DNA of 14,387 bases from Methylococcaceae bacterium UBA662 (GTDB lineage Bacteria > Pseudomonadota > Gammaproteobacteria > Methylococcales > Methylomonadaceae), in the NCBI GenBank assembly GCA_002299425.1, contig DBNW01000020.1, positions 509 through 14,895 of the forward strand, given 5' to 3'. Shown one piece after another: positions 1 to 7,938 of the stretch (the stretch's first letter is position 1; each line of letters opens with the position of its first letter). Below the pieces are notes generated by a model. The model was not told the DNA's origin. It made no database searches and saw only the letters and a program-made list of their open reading frames with translations. A program made the translations under genes and the position numbers.

Positions 1-3000
1 GATGGCAAGATTCTATTGGGTGGTTATAGCCAAAATTTAAGCACCGGTAGTTTCGACTTCGCCTTGGCGCGCTACAACACCGATGGCACCCTAGACAACA
101 CTTTCGATGGCGTCAATACCCTCAACGGCAATCCCCAATACACCGAAGACGGCGCCGCCATCGTCTTGGACAACACAGTGCAAATCTACGATGCCGAATT
201 ATCCGGCCGGGATAATTTCAATGGCGCGTCCATTACCCTAGCCCGGCACGGCGGCGCGGACAGCCAAGACGTGTTTTCCGGCAGCGGTGCCCTTAGGCTT
301 AGCGTCAGCAATGCCCTGTTATCCGGTATCAACATCGGCACCGTCAGCAACGGCAACGGCACGCTGACCATCCAGTTCAACAGCAACGCCACCCAGGCGT
401 GGGTGAATGAAGCCTTATCGGCGTTGGCCTACAGCAACACCGCCGACCAGCCGCCCGCCTCGGTGCCTATCGACTGGACGTTTAGCGACGGCAATACCGG
501 CGCACAAGGCACCGGCGGCGCGTTAAAGGCGTTCGGTTCGACGACGGTCAACATCACATCAATTAATGACGCACCGACCCTGACGGCATTTGCCGCGCCG
601 GTGGCGGACGACAAGGAAGACCAGGCCATCCAAATCCGCTTCGCCAACCTAAAAAGCCAAGGCAATGCGGCCGATATCGACGGCAAGGTGACGGCGTTTG
701 CCATCAAGGCGGTTAGCAGCGGCAGCGTGGCCATCGGCGAAACGCTGGCCACGGCTAAACCTTGGCGGGCTGGCGGCAACGACACGGTGGATGGCGGCCA
801 TTCCGCGTTTTGGACGCCGCCGGTTAACGCCAATGGCAAACTGGCCGCATTCATGGCCGTGGCAGTGGACGATGGCGGGGCGGAATCGGCGAAACCCGTC
901 CAAGCAAACGTGCGGGTTGCCGCAGTCAACGATGCGCCCCAGTTGTCCATACCCGCTGCCATCCGCTACACCGACACGGTTTTTGATGACACCTTCGCCA
1001 CCGTTTCCGGGCGCTTGTCGGCGACCGATGTCGACAGCCGCTTGTTGACCTACGGGATTGCCGGGAGCAGAGACAATGGCGACGGCACGGTCAGCAGAAA
1101 CAGTGCTTTCGGGGTGTTGACGGTGACAACCCGCAACGGCGCGTTTAGCTTTACCGCCGACGATACTGCGATCGAAGCGTTACGGGCACAAGCCAGCGCC
1201 ACGTTTACCGTAACGACCTCGGATGGCAAAGCCAGCGGCCAAACCAGCCTTCAGGTCAACATCGCTCAACTAGGCAAGACCGAATCCCAAGGCAACGACA
1301 ATTTAGTGGGCACGAACGCGAACGACCGCTTCAATGGCTTAGGCGGCAATGATGTGATTGATGGCCGGTTAGGGGCCGATACGATGCGGGGCGGGCCAGG
1401 CAATGACAGGTTTTATGTCGACAACCCCGGTGATGTGGTGATTGAAACATCGCTTCTGGCGAACGAGATTGACCAAGTATTTAGCGCAATCAGCTACACC
1501 TTGCCTCACAACGTGGAAAACTTGACGCTGATCGGACACGCGGCGATCAACGGCACCGGCAATAGCCTCAACAACGACCTTATCGGTAATGACCGGGCAA
1601 ACACTCTTAATGGCGACGGTGGCGCCGATAAACTGACCGGCGGTTTGGGCAATGACGTGTATATCGTCAATCACAGCAAGGACAGGGTGATCGAAACCTC
1701 GACCCTAGCGACGGAGATCGACACCGTGAAAAGCTCGGTCAGCTATGCCCTCAGTAACAACGTGGAACACCTCATCTTGATGGGTTCAGCCGCTATCAAC
1801 GGCACCGGTAACGCGCTTGACAACATCCTGACCGGCAATGCCGCCGCCAACACGCTGAACGGTGGCGGCGGTGATGATACGCTCACGGGTTTAGCGGGCG
1901 CCGATACCATGAACGGCGGCCGCGGCAATGACACCTATGTGGTCGATCATGTCGGCGATGTGGTCAATGACCATGGCACGCTGGCCAGCGAAATCGACAG
2001 TGTTTTTAGCTCGGTCAGTTACACGTTGAAAACCAATGTTGAGCATTTGCTGTTGATCGGCACGGCGGCGATCAACGCGACCGGCAATAGCCTCCCTAAC
2101 CGTTTGATCGGCAACGCCGCCGCCAATACGCTAAACGGCATGGCCGGTAATGATTTCCTAGACGGCTCAGGCGGCGCTGACCTAATGCACGGCGGCACGG
2201 GCAATGACACTTATATCGTCGATCAGGCCGGTGATACGGTGACTGAATCATCGAACAGCCCCACCGAAATTGACCGGGTGGTCAGTTCCATCAGTTTCAC
2301 CTTGCCCAGCCATGTAGAAAACCTAATTTTAGTCGGTACAGCCGCCATTAACGCGACCGGCAACGCGCTAGATAATGTCCTGACCGGCAACGCCGCCGCC
2401 AACACGCTGAATGGCGGGCCGGGTGTGGACATGATGATTGGCGGCGCAGGCAATGATGTTTATGTGGTGGATAACGCGGCAGATAGTGTTTCTGAAACGT
2501 CCACGGTAAGGTCTGAAATTGACAGGGTGGAAAGCTCGGTCAACCATACTCTAAGAGCCAATGTGGAAAATCTGACCTTGACCGGCTCCGCGCCGATTAA
2601 TGGAACGGGAAATAGCTGGGCCAATGTCATCTTAGGCAATGCCGCTAATAATCTGCTGATTGGTTTTGAAGGCAACGACACACTAATGGGTGGCGCGGGT
2701 AATGACATACTGAATGGCGGGACCAACAAAGATGTGTTGACGGGCGGCCCAGGTGCCGATGCGTTCCGCTTTTCCATCATGCCGGCCCGGGGTGATGAGG
2801 ATGAGATCACCGACTTTTCCGTCGCCGAAGATTCCATCCAGTTAGAAAACGCCGTGTTCACCCAGTTGTTTATCACCGGCCAATTGAACCCCGCCTATTT
2901 TGTCAAATCGGATGTCGCGCTGGATTTGGATGATTATGTCATTTACAACCCAGGGACGGGCACGTTGATGTATGACGCCGATGGCAATAACACCGGTGCG

Positions 3001-3066
3001 CCGGTTCTAATTGCAGTGTTGGGGACAAATTTGGCCTTGACCAATGCGAGTATTGTTGTGATTTAA
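1..3066 (+). CDS. Large RTX / calcium-binding repeat protein, 3' part (5' end outside window)
   Basis: The frame is open from base 1, so the protein is truncated; 1021 residues are visible. Likely a type I-secreted surface or extracellular protein. The first ~35 residues (DGKILLGGY, then FALARYNTDGTLDNTF) look like the end of a delta-60/DUF5122 beta-propeller repeat. Residues ~40-190 form a domain ending in IDWTFSDGNTGAQGTGGAL and an INDAPTL linker. Residues ~190-315 are a second cadherin-like domain ending in AVNDAPQL, and ~315-425 a VCBS/cadherin-like domain. From ~431 to ~921 come glycine- and aspartate-rich RTX nonapeptides (GGxGNDxYxVD) alternating with NVENLxLxGxAAINGTGN spacers. The last ~100 residues (DVLTGGPGADAFRFS, DEITDF, DYVIYNPGTGTLMYDADGN) resemble the C-terminal secretion region of serralysin-type RTX proteins. 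Adhesin, protease or other activity cannot be told from this end. No T1SS genes lie in the window, and the adjacent ABC pair is not of the T1SS type. Confidence 0.9.
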   Translation, partial: DGKILLGGYSQNLSTGSFDFALARYNTDGTLDNTFDGVNTLNGNPQYTEDGAAIVLDNTVQIYDAELSGRDNFNGASITLARHGGADSQDVFSGSGALRLSVSNALLSGINIGTVSNGNGTLTIQFNSNATQAWVNEALSALAYSNTADQPPASVPIDWTFSDGNTGAQGTGGALKAFGSTTVNITSINDAPTLTAFAAPVADDKEDQAIQIRFANLKSQGNAADIDGKVTAFAIKAVSSGSVAIGETLATAKPWRAGGNDTVDGGHSAFWTPPVNANGKLAAFMAVAVDDGGAESAKPVQANVRVAAVNDAPQLSIPAAIRYTDTVFDDTFATVSGRLSATDVDSRLLTYGIAGSRDNGDGTVSRNSAFGVLTVTTRNGAFSFTADDTAIEALRAQASATFTVTTSDGKASGQTSLQVNIAQLGKTESQGNDNLVGTNANDRFNGLGGNDVIDGRLGADTMRGGPGNDRFYVDNPGDVVIETSLLANEIDQVFSAISYTLPHNVENLTLIGHAAINGTGNSLNNDLIGNDRANTLNGDGGADKLTGGLGNDVYIVNHSKDRVIETSTLATEIDTVKSSVSYALSNNVEHLILMGSAAINGTGNALDNILTGNAAANTLNGGGGDDTLTGLAGADTMNGGRGNDTYVVDHVGDVVNDHGTLASEIDSVFSSVSYTLKTNVEHLLLIGTAAINATGNSLPNRLIGNAAANTLNGMAGNDFLDGSGGADLMHGGTGNDTYIVDQAGDTVTESSNSPTEIDRVVSSISFTLPSHVENLILVGTAAINATGNALDNVLTGNAAANTLNGGPGVDMMIGGAGNDVYVVDNAADSVSETSTVRSEIDRVESSVNHTLRANVENLTLTGSAPINGTGNSWANVILGNAANNLLIGFEGNDTLMGGAGNDILNGGTNKDVLTGGPGADAFRFSIMPARGDEDEITDFSVAEDSIQLENAVFTQLFITGQLNPAYFVKSDVALDLDDYVIYNPGTGTLMYDADGNNTGAPVLIAVLGTNLALTNASIVVI
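1291..2763 (+). repeat. Array of five RTX modules with 83- or 92-residue spacing
   Basis: The NVEN/NVEH/HVEN anchor codons start at 1510, 1759, 2035, 2311 and 2560, giving steps of 249, 276, 276 and 249 bases (83, 92, 92, 83 residues). The 27-base difference is exactly one RTX nonapeptide. Conservation extends to DNA: the stretch around 1810-1865 (ACGCGCTTGACAACATCCTG onward) recurs with few changes at 2362-2417, 552 bases away. The nonapeptides are expected to bind calcium as a parallel beta-roll (family knowledge). Confidence 0.85.
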
Positions 3067-3087
3067 CCGGTTATTTGCCCTTGGCAA

Positions 3088-3117
3088 GGTCGGGCATAAA
3101 AAGCATGCCCGACCTAC
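3088..3117 (-). repeat. REP-like palindrome with GTAG foot in the convergent gap
   Basis: A perfect 10-base stem GGTCGGGCAT / ATGCCCGACC (3088-3097 with 3105-3114) encloses a 7-base loop, AAAAAGC on the + strand. Read on the - strand the stem is preceded by GTA and begins with G, so GTAG sits at its foot, as in REP elements linked to RAYT transposases. It lies between two convergent genes and could also act as a bidirectional terminator. A smaller hairpin TTGCC-CTT-GGCAA (3075-3087) directly abuts it on the left. No U-run follows on either side. Whether the element is repeated elsewhere in the genome cannot be seen here. Confidence 0.6.
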
Positions 3118-3181
3118 AGCTATCCCGTTAGGGTAGGCAAGAATGCCGGATTTTTCTTACCCGCAAAAACAGCGAAGCCGG

Positions 3182-3946
3182 TCAACTCTTAATCCCCACG
3201 CCTCGATGCAACAAATACAGCCCCAGCAACGCCAATACCAGGGTGAAGCCGCCGGTTATGACGAAGGCCAGCCTAATGTCCACGTCGGACACGCCGATGA
3301 AGCCGTAGCGGAAAGCGTTGACCATGTACAAAATCGGATTGCCCAGGCTTAGGGTTTGCCAGATGCCCGGCAGCATGGCCACCGAATAAAACACCCCGCC
3401 CAGATAACTTAACGGGGTCAGCACAAAGTTGGGGATGATGGAAATGGCGTCGAAACTTTCCGCGAGCACGGCGTTGATGAAGCCGGCCAGGGAAAACAAG
3501 GTGGCGGTCAGCACGGCGATGGACACTACGATCCAGCCGTTCTGGACGGCGATGTCGTCAAAGGTCCAGGCAATTAAGGCCACCACGCCGCCGACCATCA
3601 AGCCGCGAACCACGCCGCCGCAAACATAGCCGCTTAAAATCACCCAGCTAGGAATGGGTGCCACCAGCAGCTCTTCGATGTTGCGCTGGAATTTGGTGGA
3701 ATAAAACGACGACACCACATTGGCGTAAGAATGGCTGATGATCGACATCAGGATAATCCCCGGCACGATATAATCCATGTAACCAGCACCGTTGATGACA
3801 CCGATGCGGTCGCCGATTAGCCTGCCGAAAATTAAAAAATACAACGCCGTGGTAATGGCGGGCGGTAACAGCGTTTGCGGCCAGATGCGGATGAAGCGGA
3901 AAACCTCTTTGACGACCAGCGTACGCAAGGCGATGCCTACATTCAT
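3182..3946 (-). CDS. ABC-2 type transporter permease, YadH-like
   Basis: 254 residues, inner-membrane component of an ABC exporter; the substrate is unknown. The protein is mostly hydrophobic, with about six membrane spans expected for the ABC-2 family (for example LPPAITTALYFLIFGRLIG near the N-terminus and GGFTLVLALLGLYLLHRG near the C-terminus). The loop FYSTKFQRNIEELLVAPIPS between early spans and the segment FDAISIIPNFVLTPLSYLGG are typical of the YadH/NodJ branch of ABC-2 permeases (recognised by eye). Its ATG lies inside the stop of the upstream ATPase gene (ATGA, 3943-3946), so translation is probably coupled and the two form one transporter. It ends in TGA at 3182-3184 and converges on the RTX gene, separated by 115 bases that hold the REP-like hairpin. 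Confidence 0.9.
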   Translation of the reverse strand: MNVGIALRTLVVKEVFRFIRIWPQTLLPPAITTALYFLIFGRLIGDRIGVINGAGYMDYIVPGIILMSIISHSYANVVSSFYSTKFQRNIEELLVAPIPSWVILSGYVCGGVVRGLMVGGVVALIAWTFDDIAVQNGWIVVSIAVLTATLFSLAGFINAVLAESFDAISIIPNFVLTPLSYLGGVFYSVAMLPGIWQTLSLGNPILYMVNAFRYGFIGVSDVDIRLAFVITGGFTLVLALLGLYLLHRGVGIKS

Positions 3947-4872
3947 GCCGACAGCCCTGAGTTTTTCGCTGCCACCAAATCCATAAACAACTGTTCCAGT
4001 CGGTTGCTTTTGTTTTTTAGGCTGAGGATGCGGATATTGCGTCCGGTCAATTCCGCGAACAGCCGGTTCAGCCCCTGTTCTTTCGGCACCGACACCGCTA
4101 GGATTTTATCGGCCAGGCGTTCAATGCGAAAACCCTCAATAACAGGCACGTTAAGCAGCGGCTCGGCAATGTCCAGCACAAAATGATCGACCTGCAAACG
4201 CGCCAACAGACTCGCCATGTCGGAATGTTCGACAATCCGGCCTTGGTCGATAATGGCGATATTTCGGCACAAGCTTTCCGCTTCTTCCAAATAATGCGTC
4301 GTCAGGATAATGGTGGTACCTTGCTCATTCACTTTCTGCATCATGTTCCACATTGAATAGCGGATTTCTATGTCCACGCCAGCGGTAGGCTCGTCCAAAA
4401 TCAGCAACCTAGGGGCATGCACTAAGGCCCTTGCGATCATCACCCGCCGCTTCATGCCGCCGGACAAACGCCTAGACACGGTATCGCGTTTATCCCACAA
4501 ACTCAGGTCTTTCAGGCACTGTTCGGTCCTGTGTAAGGCCAATTTACGCGGCATACCGTAATAGCCAGCCTGGTTCAGCAAGATATTTTTGACGGTCTCA
4601 AATTGATTGAAGTTGACTTCTTGCGGCACTAGGCCAATGCAGTTTTTCGCCAGCGAACGTTGGCGCAGGAGATCGTAACCGAACACGCTGACCGAGCCGC
4701 CGCTCGGGCAAACCAATGAACTGATGATACCAATAGCGGTCGATTTGCCCGCGCCGTTGGGACCTAACAAGGCGAAAAAATCGCCCGCCTCGACATCCAA
4801 GTCTATGCCTTTTAAAGCCACCAACCCGTTCGAGTAAGTTTTCCGTAAGTTACGGATAGATAATGCGTTCAT
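3943..4872 (-). CDS. ABC transporter ATP-binding protein, YadG-like
   Basis: 309 residues, close to the usual length of YadG/NodI-type ATPases (about 300-310). It hydrolyses ATP to drive the partner permease. Visible motifs: Walker A GPNGAGKST at ~37-45, Q-loop glutamine in LVPQE at ~84, ABC signature LSGGM at 136-140, Walker B LLILDEP at ~156-162 with D-loop AGVD, and the switch histidine in TTHYLEEAE at ~193. All catalytic positions are intact. The ~100 residues after the nucleotide-binding domain are the usual C-terminal extension of this family. The ATG at 4872 has no strong ribosome-binding site (GTTTGGC precedes it), but the protein start MNALSIRNLRKTY fits the family. It is first in a two-gene unit and is transcribed divergently from ppx. 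The substrate is unknown; neither a polysaccharide nor a drug role can be inferred from the neighbours. Confidence 0.92.
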   Translation of the reverse strand: MNALSIRNLRKTYSNGLVALKGIDLDVEAGDFFALLGPNGAGKSTAIGIISSLVCPSGGSVSVFGYDLLRQRSLAKNCIGLVPQEVNFNQFETVKNILLNQAGYYGMPRKLALHRTEQCLKDLSLWDKRDTVSRRLSGGMKRRVMIARALVHAPRLLILDEPTAGVDIEIRYSMWNMMQKVNEQGTTIILTTHYLEEAESLCRNIAIIDQGRIVEHSDMASLLARLQVDHFVLDIAEPLLNVPVIEGFRIERLADKILAVSVPKEQGLNRLFAELTGRNIRILSLKNKSNRLEQLFMDLVAAKNSGLSA

Positions 4873-4934
4873 GCCAAACTACTTAACGGATGCCTGAAAA
4901 TGAGATAGATTACGCGCCAATGCCCGCAGAATGC

Positions 4935-4969
4935 GGCAAAATTGCCCAAAAACCCAGCGATTTTATCAA
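4935..4969 (+). promoter_or_regulatory. Possible ppx promoter and small inverted repeat in divergent gap
   Basis: The 133-base gap between the divergent ABC and ppx genes holds a weak sigma-70-like pair on the + strand: TTGCCC (4942-4947) and TATCAA (4964-4969), 16 bases apart, which would give a leader of about 30 bases. The -35 element overlaps an inverted repeat, GGCAA-AA-TTGCC (4935-4946), which could be an operator. No Pho-box-like direct repeat was seen. Both calls rest on short matches only. Confidence 0.25.
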
Positions 4970-5005
4970 ACTCTAACCCGCTCCGTCGCCATAACTGGAT
5001 AACCC

Positions 5006-6505
5006 GTGCAAACCCCACCCCCTGAAATCGTTGCCGCCGTAGACTTAGGCTCCAACAGCTTCCACCTGTTGGTTTGCCGCCTGCACGACGGCACGCTGCA
5101 AACCGTTGACAGCCTGAAAGAAATGGTGCGCTTAGCAGCGGGCCTGAACGAGGACAGCGTCCTTGACAACGCCACCCAACAACGCGCTCTGGCCTGTCTT
5201 GAACGCTTCGGCCAGCGCATCCGCCATCTGCCTCATGACAGCGTCCGAGTGGTCGGCACCAACACCCTGCGCACGGCGAAAAACGCCCAGAGCTTCATCA
5301 CCCGAGCCGAACAGGCGTTAAACCACCCTATCCACATTATCACCGGGATAGAGGAAGCCCGCCTGATTTACTCAGGCGTCGCCTACAGTTTAGCCAGCAG
5401 CGGCGCTGTACGTTTTGTCATGGACATCGGCGGCGGCAGCACCGAGTACATTATTGGCACGGGCAACACGCCTTTGGAAAAAGAAAGCCTATACATGGGT
5501 TGCGTTTCGGTCAGCCAGCGCTTTTTTAAAAACGGCAAACTGTCTCGGCTTGCCTTTGACGCCGCCGTGCTATTCGCTAAACAAGAACTGGAACCGGTCG
5601 AGCAAAAATTCCAGCGCCGCCACTGGCATGAGGCGATAGGCGCATCGGGCAGTCTTAGGGCCATTGCTCGGGTGTTACAGGCAAAAAACTGGAGCAACAA
5701 CGGCATCACACGGGCCGGCCTAGAACAGTTGGTCGGCTATATTTGCCATCACGGCCACATTAACGATCTGGGCTTGCCTGACCTAGACTTAGAACGCCTG
5801 CCGGTATTCCCTGGTGGTGTTGCCATCGCCTACGCCACGTTTTTAAGCCTGGGTATCGAGCAAATGACCGTTTCCGACGGTGCTTTGCGCGAGGGTTTGA
5901 TCCAAGACTTGCTAGGACGCCTCTATAACCACGACATCCGCACCGATACCGCTAAAGAATTGGCAGGACGGTACCATACCGACTTCGCCCATGCCGTGCG
6001 GGTACACGATACCGCCAAGCGGTTATTGCGGCAATTGGTCGACGGCGGCTTCTTGCCCGCTAATGAAACCCTGTGCTTGTTGCTAGAATGGGCCGCCATT
6101 GTCCATGAAATTGGCCGCGATATCGCCCATAGCCAATACCACAAACACAGTGCCTACATCATCGAACACGGCGACTTAGCCGGCTTTTCCAACCAAGACA
6201 AAGCCTTGCTGGCAGCCATTATTCGCTCGCACCGGCGCAAGTTTTCCAGAGCCCGATTCCAAAACCTGCCCGAACCTTGGCGCTGGCAGGCCCCTTTCTT
6301 GTGCATTGTCCTGCGCTTAGCGGTATTGCTGCGGCGCAACCGGCACGACGAGCCGTTGCCGGAATTCACCTTGACCGCCAACCGAAACCAAATCAGCCTA
6401 ACTTTTCCCAACCACTGGCTGGACCTGCAACCGCTAACTCGAGCCGACTTATCCCAAGAAGCCGACTACCTAAAAGCGTCCGGCTTTAACCTGTCATTTC
6501 GTTAA
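5006..6505 (+). CDS. ppx: Exopolyphosphatase (Ppx/GppA family)
   Basis: 499 residues; releases terminal phosphate from inorganic polyphosphate in the cytoplasm. Family members may also act on pppGpp (GppA). The N-terminal actin/Hsp70-like fold shows the phosphate-1 motif AAVDLGSNSFHLLV (~10-23), IVG-type THTLR equivalent VVGTNTLR (~85), EEAR in GIEEARLIYSGV, and the phosphate-2 loop MDIGGGSTEYIIG (~139-151). VSDGALREGL closes the second ppx domain. The C-terminal part has an HD-like region, WAAIVHEIGRDIAHSQYHKH then SAYIIEH, which favours Ppx over the shorter single-domain types and resembles E. coli Ppx (513 residues). The start is GTG at 5006: an in-frame TAA at 5000-5002 excludes anything upstream and there is no strong Shine-Dalgarno. 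The following gene starts at or just after the stop codon, so the two are probably co-transcribed. Confidence 0.9.
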   Translation: MQTPPPEIVAAVDLGSNSFHLLVCRLHDGTLQTVDSLKEMVRLAAGLNEDSVLDNATQQRALACLERFGQRIRHLPHDSVRVVGTNTLRTAKNAQSFITRAEQALNHPIHIITGIEEARLIYSGVAYSLASSGAVRFVMDIGGGSTEYIIGTGNTPLEKESLYMGCVSVSQRFFKNGKLSRLAFDAAVLFAKQELEPVEQKFQRRHWHEAIGASGSLRAIARVLQAKNWSNNGITRAGLEQLVGYICHHGHINDLGLPDLDLERLPVFPGGVAIAYATFLSLGIEQMTVSDGALREGLIQDLLGRLYNHDIRTDTAKELAGRYHTDFAHAVRVHDTAKRLLRQLVDGGFLPANETLCLLLEWAAIVHEIGRDIAHSQYHKHSAYIIEHGDLAGFSNQDKALLAAIIRSHRRKFSRARFQNLPEPWRWQAPFLCIVLRLAVLLRRNRHDEPLPEFTLTANRNQISLTFPNHWLDLQPLTRADLSQEADYLKASGFNLSFR

Positions 6506-6514
6506 GTGCAGGTC

Positions 6515-7774
6515 ATGACCCATTTATTGCTTTTGCCTTTGTATGCGCTAATAGCGTTGCTCACTGCCGGGATCTTGGTGGTGTTTTTTGGTATCGGCAA
6601 CCGTGCCGACGTGCCCTTAGGGTGGCAGCTTAACGCCGAGGACATCGAACGGGCCAAAGCCTTGTTAGAAAGAGGCGCTAAAGCCCAACCTGAACGCATG
6701 GCCACCCTCACCCTGGACCCACAAGACCTAAACCTGGTGGCGAATTACCTGCTGAACCGATACAACACCAGTGCCGCTCGCGTTGGGTTAAAAAAAAACC
6801 AACTGACGTTTAACGCCACCCTAACCTTGCCCGACAACCCGTTAGGCAAATACCTCAACATCACGCTTGCTTTTGCCAATGTTGCCGGCAAACAACTGCC
6901 CGTCATCAGCCAATTCAAGGCCGGCAAACTGCCGTTACCGCCGGCTGTAGCGACCTTCGCCGTGGATTATTTCATCCGCCGTTCCAGCCTTAGCCACTAC
7001 TTCACTCTGGCCACCCGGCCTGTAAAAAACATCCAAATTGACCCGGAACACATCACCGTCACGCATTTTTCCAGCATGGAAAGCCTGGTTCAGGCCAAAC
7101 ACCTGCTCACCCAGCCCAACGACCGGGATGCCCTGTCCGTCTACCAAAACCAGATTAACCGGATGCTCCAGCAACATGACCCCAAACGCTTACTGTCATT
7201 GGCGCAATTGCTGCAAAGCACATTTTCCTTAGCGCAACAACGCTCCACCCCCGACACCGCCATTACCGAAAACCGGCTGGCACTGCTCGCCGTCAACGCT
7301 TATGTCAACCGGTTTGCAAACCCGCTCAAACCGCATAAAGATGCCAACAAGCTGTATTACCCGACTTTTTTATTCAAACGCAACGACCTAGCGCAACATT
7401 TTATGGCCTCTGCCGCCCTAGCCGCCTCGCTTAACAGCCAAGTCGCCTCAATCGTAGGCGAAAAAAAAGAACTCAGCGACAGCCAACAAGGCGGCAGCGG
7501 TTTTAGCTTTGCTGACCTTGCCGCCGACAAGGCCGGCGCCCGTTTAGGCGAGACCGCCGTCGCCTCAAGCCAGTCCGCCCTCAAATTACAGCAAATACTG
7601 GCCCACACCCAGGACTACCGGGATTTTATGCCCGACCCAAAAGGCTTACCGGAACCGATGGGCAAAACCGAGTTTAAAAAAAGCTACCAATCCATCCACA
7701 GCCCAACCTACCACGCCTTAATCCGCCAAATAGACCAACAAATAGCCCGTTTGCCGGTCTATCAAAATCCCTGA
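6515..7774 (+). CDS. Membrane-anchored protein of unknown function with YfiM-like C-terminal motifs
   Basis: 419 residues from ATG 6515; a GTG at 6506, touching the ppx stop, would add three residues. Neither start has a strong ribosome-binding site. I do not recognise the protein as a whole. Residues ~3-28 are one hydrophobic span (LLLLPLYALIALLTAGILVV), so most of the protein probably lies outside the cytoplasm. Residues ~30-175 alternate short beta-like stretches (LTFNATLTLPDN, YLNITLAFANV), and ~180-290 look helical. The C-terminal region contains HFMASAAL (~295-302), KELSD (~319-322) and GSGFSFADLAADKAG (327-341). This spacing and wording recall YfiM/DUF2279 proteins, whose function is unknown, but it was judged by memory and not aligned. 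Its position directly behind ppx suggests joint expression but does not assign it to polyphosphate metabolism. Confidence 0.8.
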   Translation: MTHLLLLPLYALIALLTAGILVVFFGIGNRADVPLGWQLNAEDIERAKALLERGAKAQPERMATLTLDPQDLNLVANYLLNRYNTSAARVGLKKNQLTFNATLTLPDNPLGKYLNITLAFANVAGKQLPVISQFKAGKLPLPPAVATFAVDYFIRRSSLSHYFTLATRPVKNIQIDPEHITVTHFSSMESLVQAKHLLTQPNDRDALSVYQNQINRMLQQHDPKRLLSLAQLLQSTFSLAQQRSTPDTAITENRLALLAVNAYVNRFANPLKPHKDANKLYYPTFLFKRNDLAQHFMASAALAASLNSQVASIVGEKKELSDSQQGGSGFSFADLAADKAGARLGETAVASSQSALKLQQILAHTQDYRDFMPDPKGLPEPMGKTEFKKSYQSIHSPTYHALIRQIDQQIARLPVYQNP

Positions 7775-7808
7775 TTTTTACCACACGGCCACACTTTAAG
7801 ATGACCCA

Positions 7809-7828
7809 TTAAGCCCGCACTGGCTTAA
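7809..7828. terminator. Hairpin behind the ppx unit
   Basis: Perfect 7-base inverted repeat TTAAGCC (7809-7815) and GGCTTAA (7822-7828) with loop CGCACT, 35 bases after the stop of the preceding gene. It is followed by GGTCTTGCTTGG, not a clean U-run, so an intrinsic terminator is only possible. It could alternatively be a regulatory structure in the leader of glgB. Confidence 0.4.
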
Positions 7829-7926
7829 GGTCTTGCTTGGTCGGCATCTTTGTTATGTGTCTTTAGTTACAGCACAATTATTATTTGGTAGCATGGCCTG
7901 CGGGTATTCTTATAAAAACAAACACC

Positions 7927-7931
7927 AGGAG
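7927..7931 (+). promoter_or_regulatory. Ribosome-binding site deciding the glgB start
   Basis: AGGAG ends 7 bases before ATG 7939. This strong site supports MAAKTEIQLN as the true N-terminus and rules against the longer in-frame opening that begins at TTG 7885. Confidence 0.85.
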
Positions 7932-7938
7932 CAGTGCC

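Noticed and set aside
429..962. 177-codon open frame on the - strand inside the RTX gene
   Set aside because: It is antisense to a clearly coding frame with recognisable domains; other antisense frames over the RTX repeats (around 1743, 2019, 2223 and 2460) arise the same way from the repeat's codon pattern.
3182..4872. ABC pair as the type I exporter of the neighbouring RTX protein
   Set aside because: T1SS ABC proteins fuse membrane and ATPase domains in one long chain and come with a membrane fusion protein; this pair is an ABC-2 permease with a separate ATPase on the opposite strand.
4924..4936. Hairpin CCGCA-GAA-TGCGG in the divergent gap
   Set aside because: A 5-base stem with no U-run in a promoter region is too weak to call.
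7850..7916. Sigma-70 promoter for glgB (TTGGTA with TCTTAT, or TATTAT alone)
   Set aside because: Each pair matches the consensus at four or fewer bases in at least one box, or has wrong spacing; the AT-rich gap is compatible with a promoter but does not define one.
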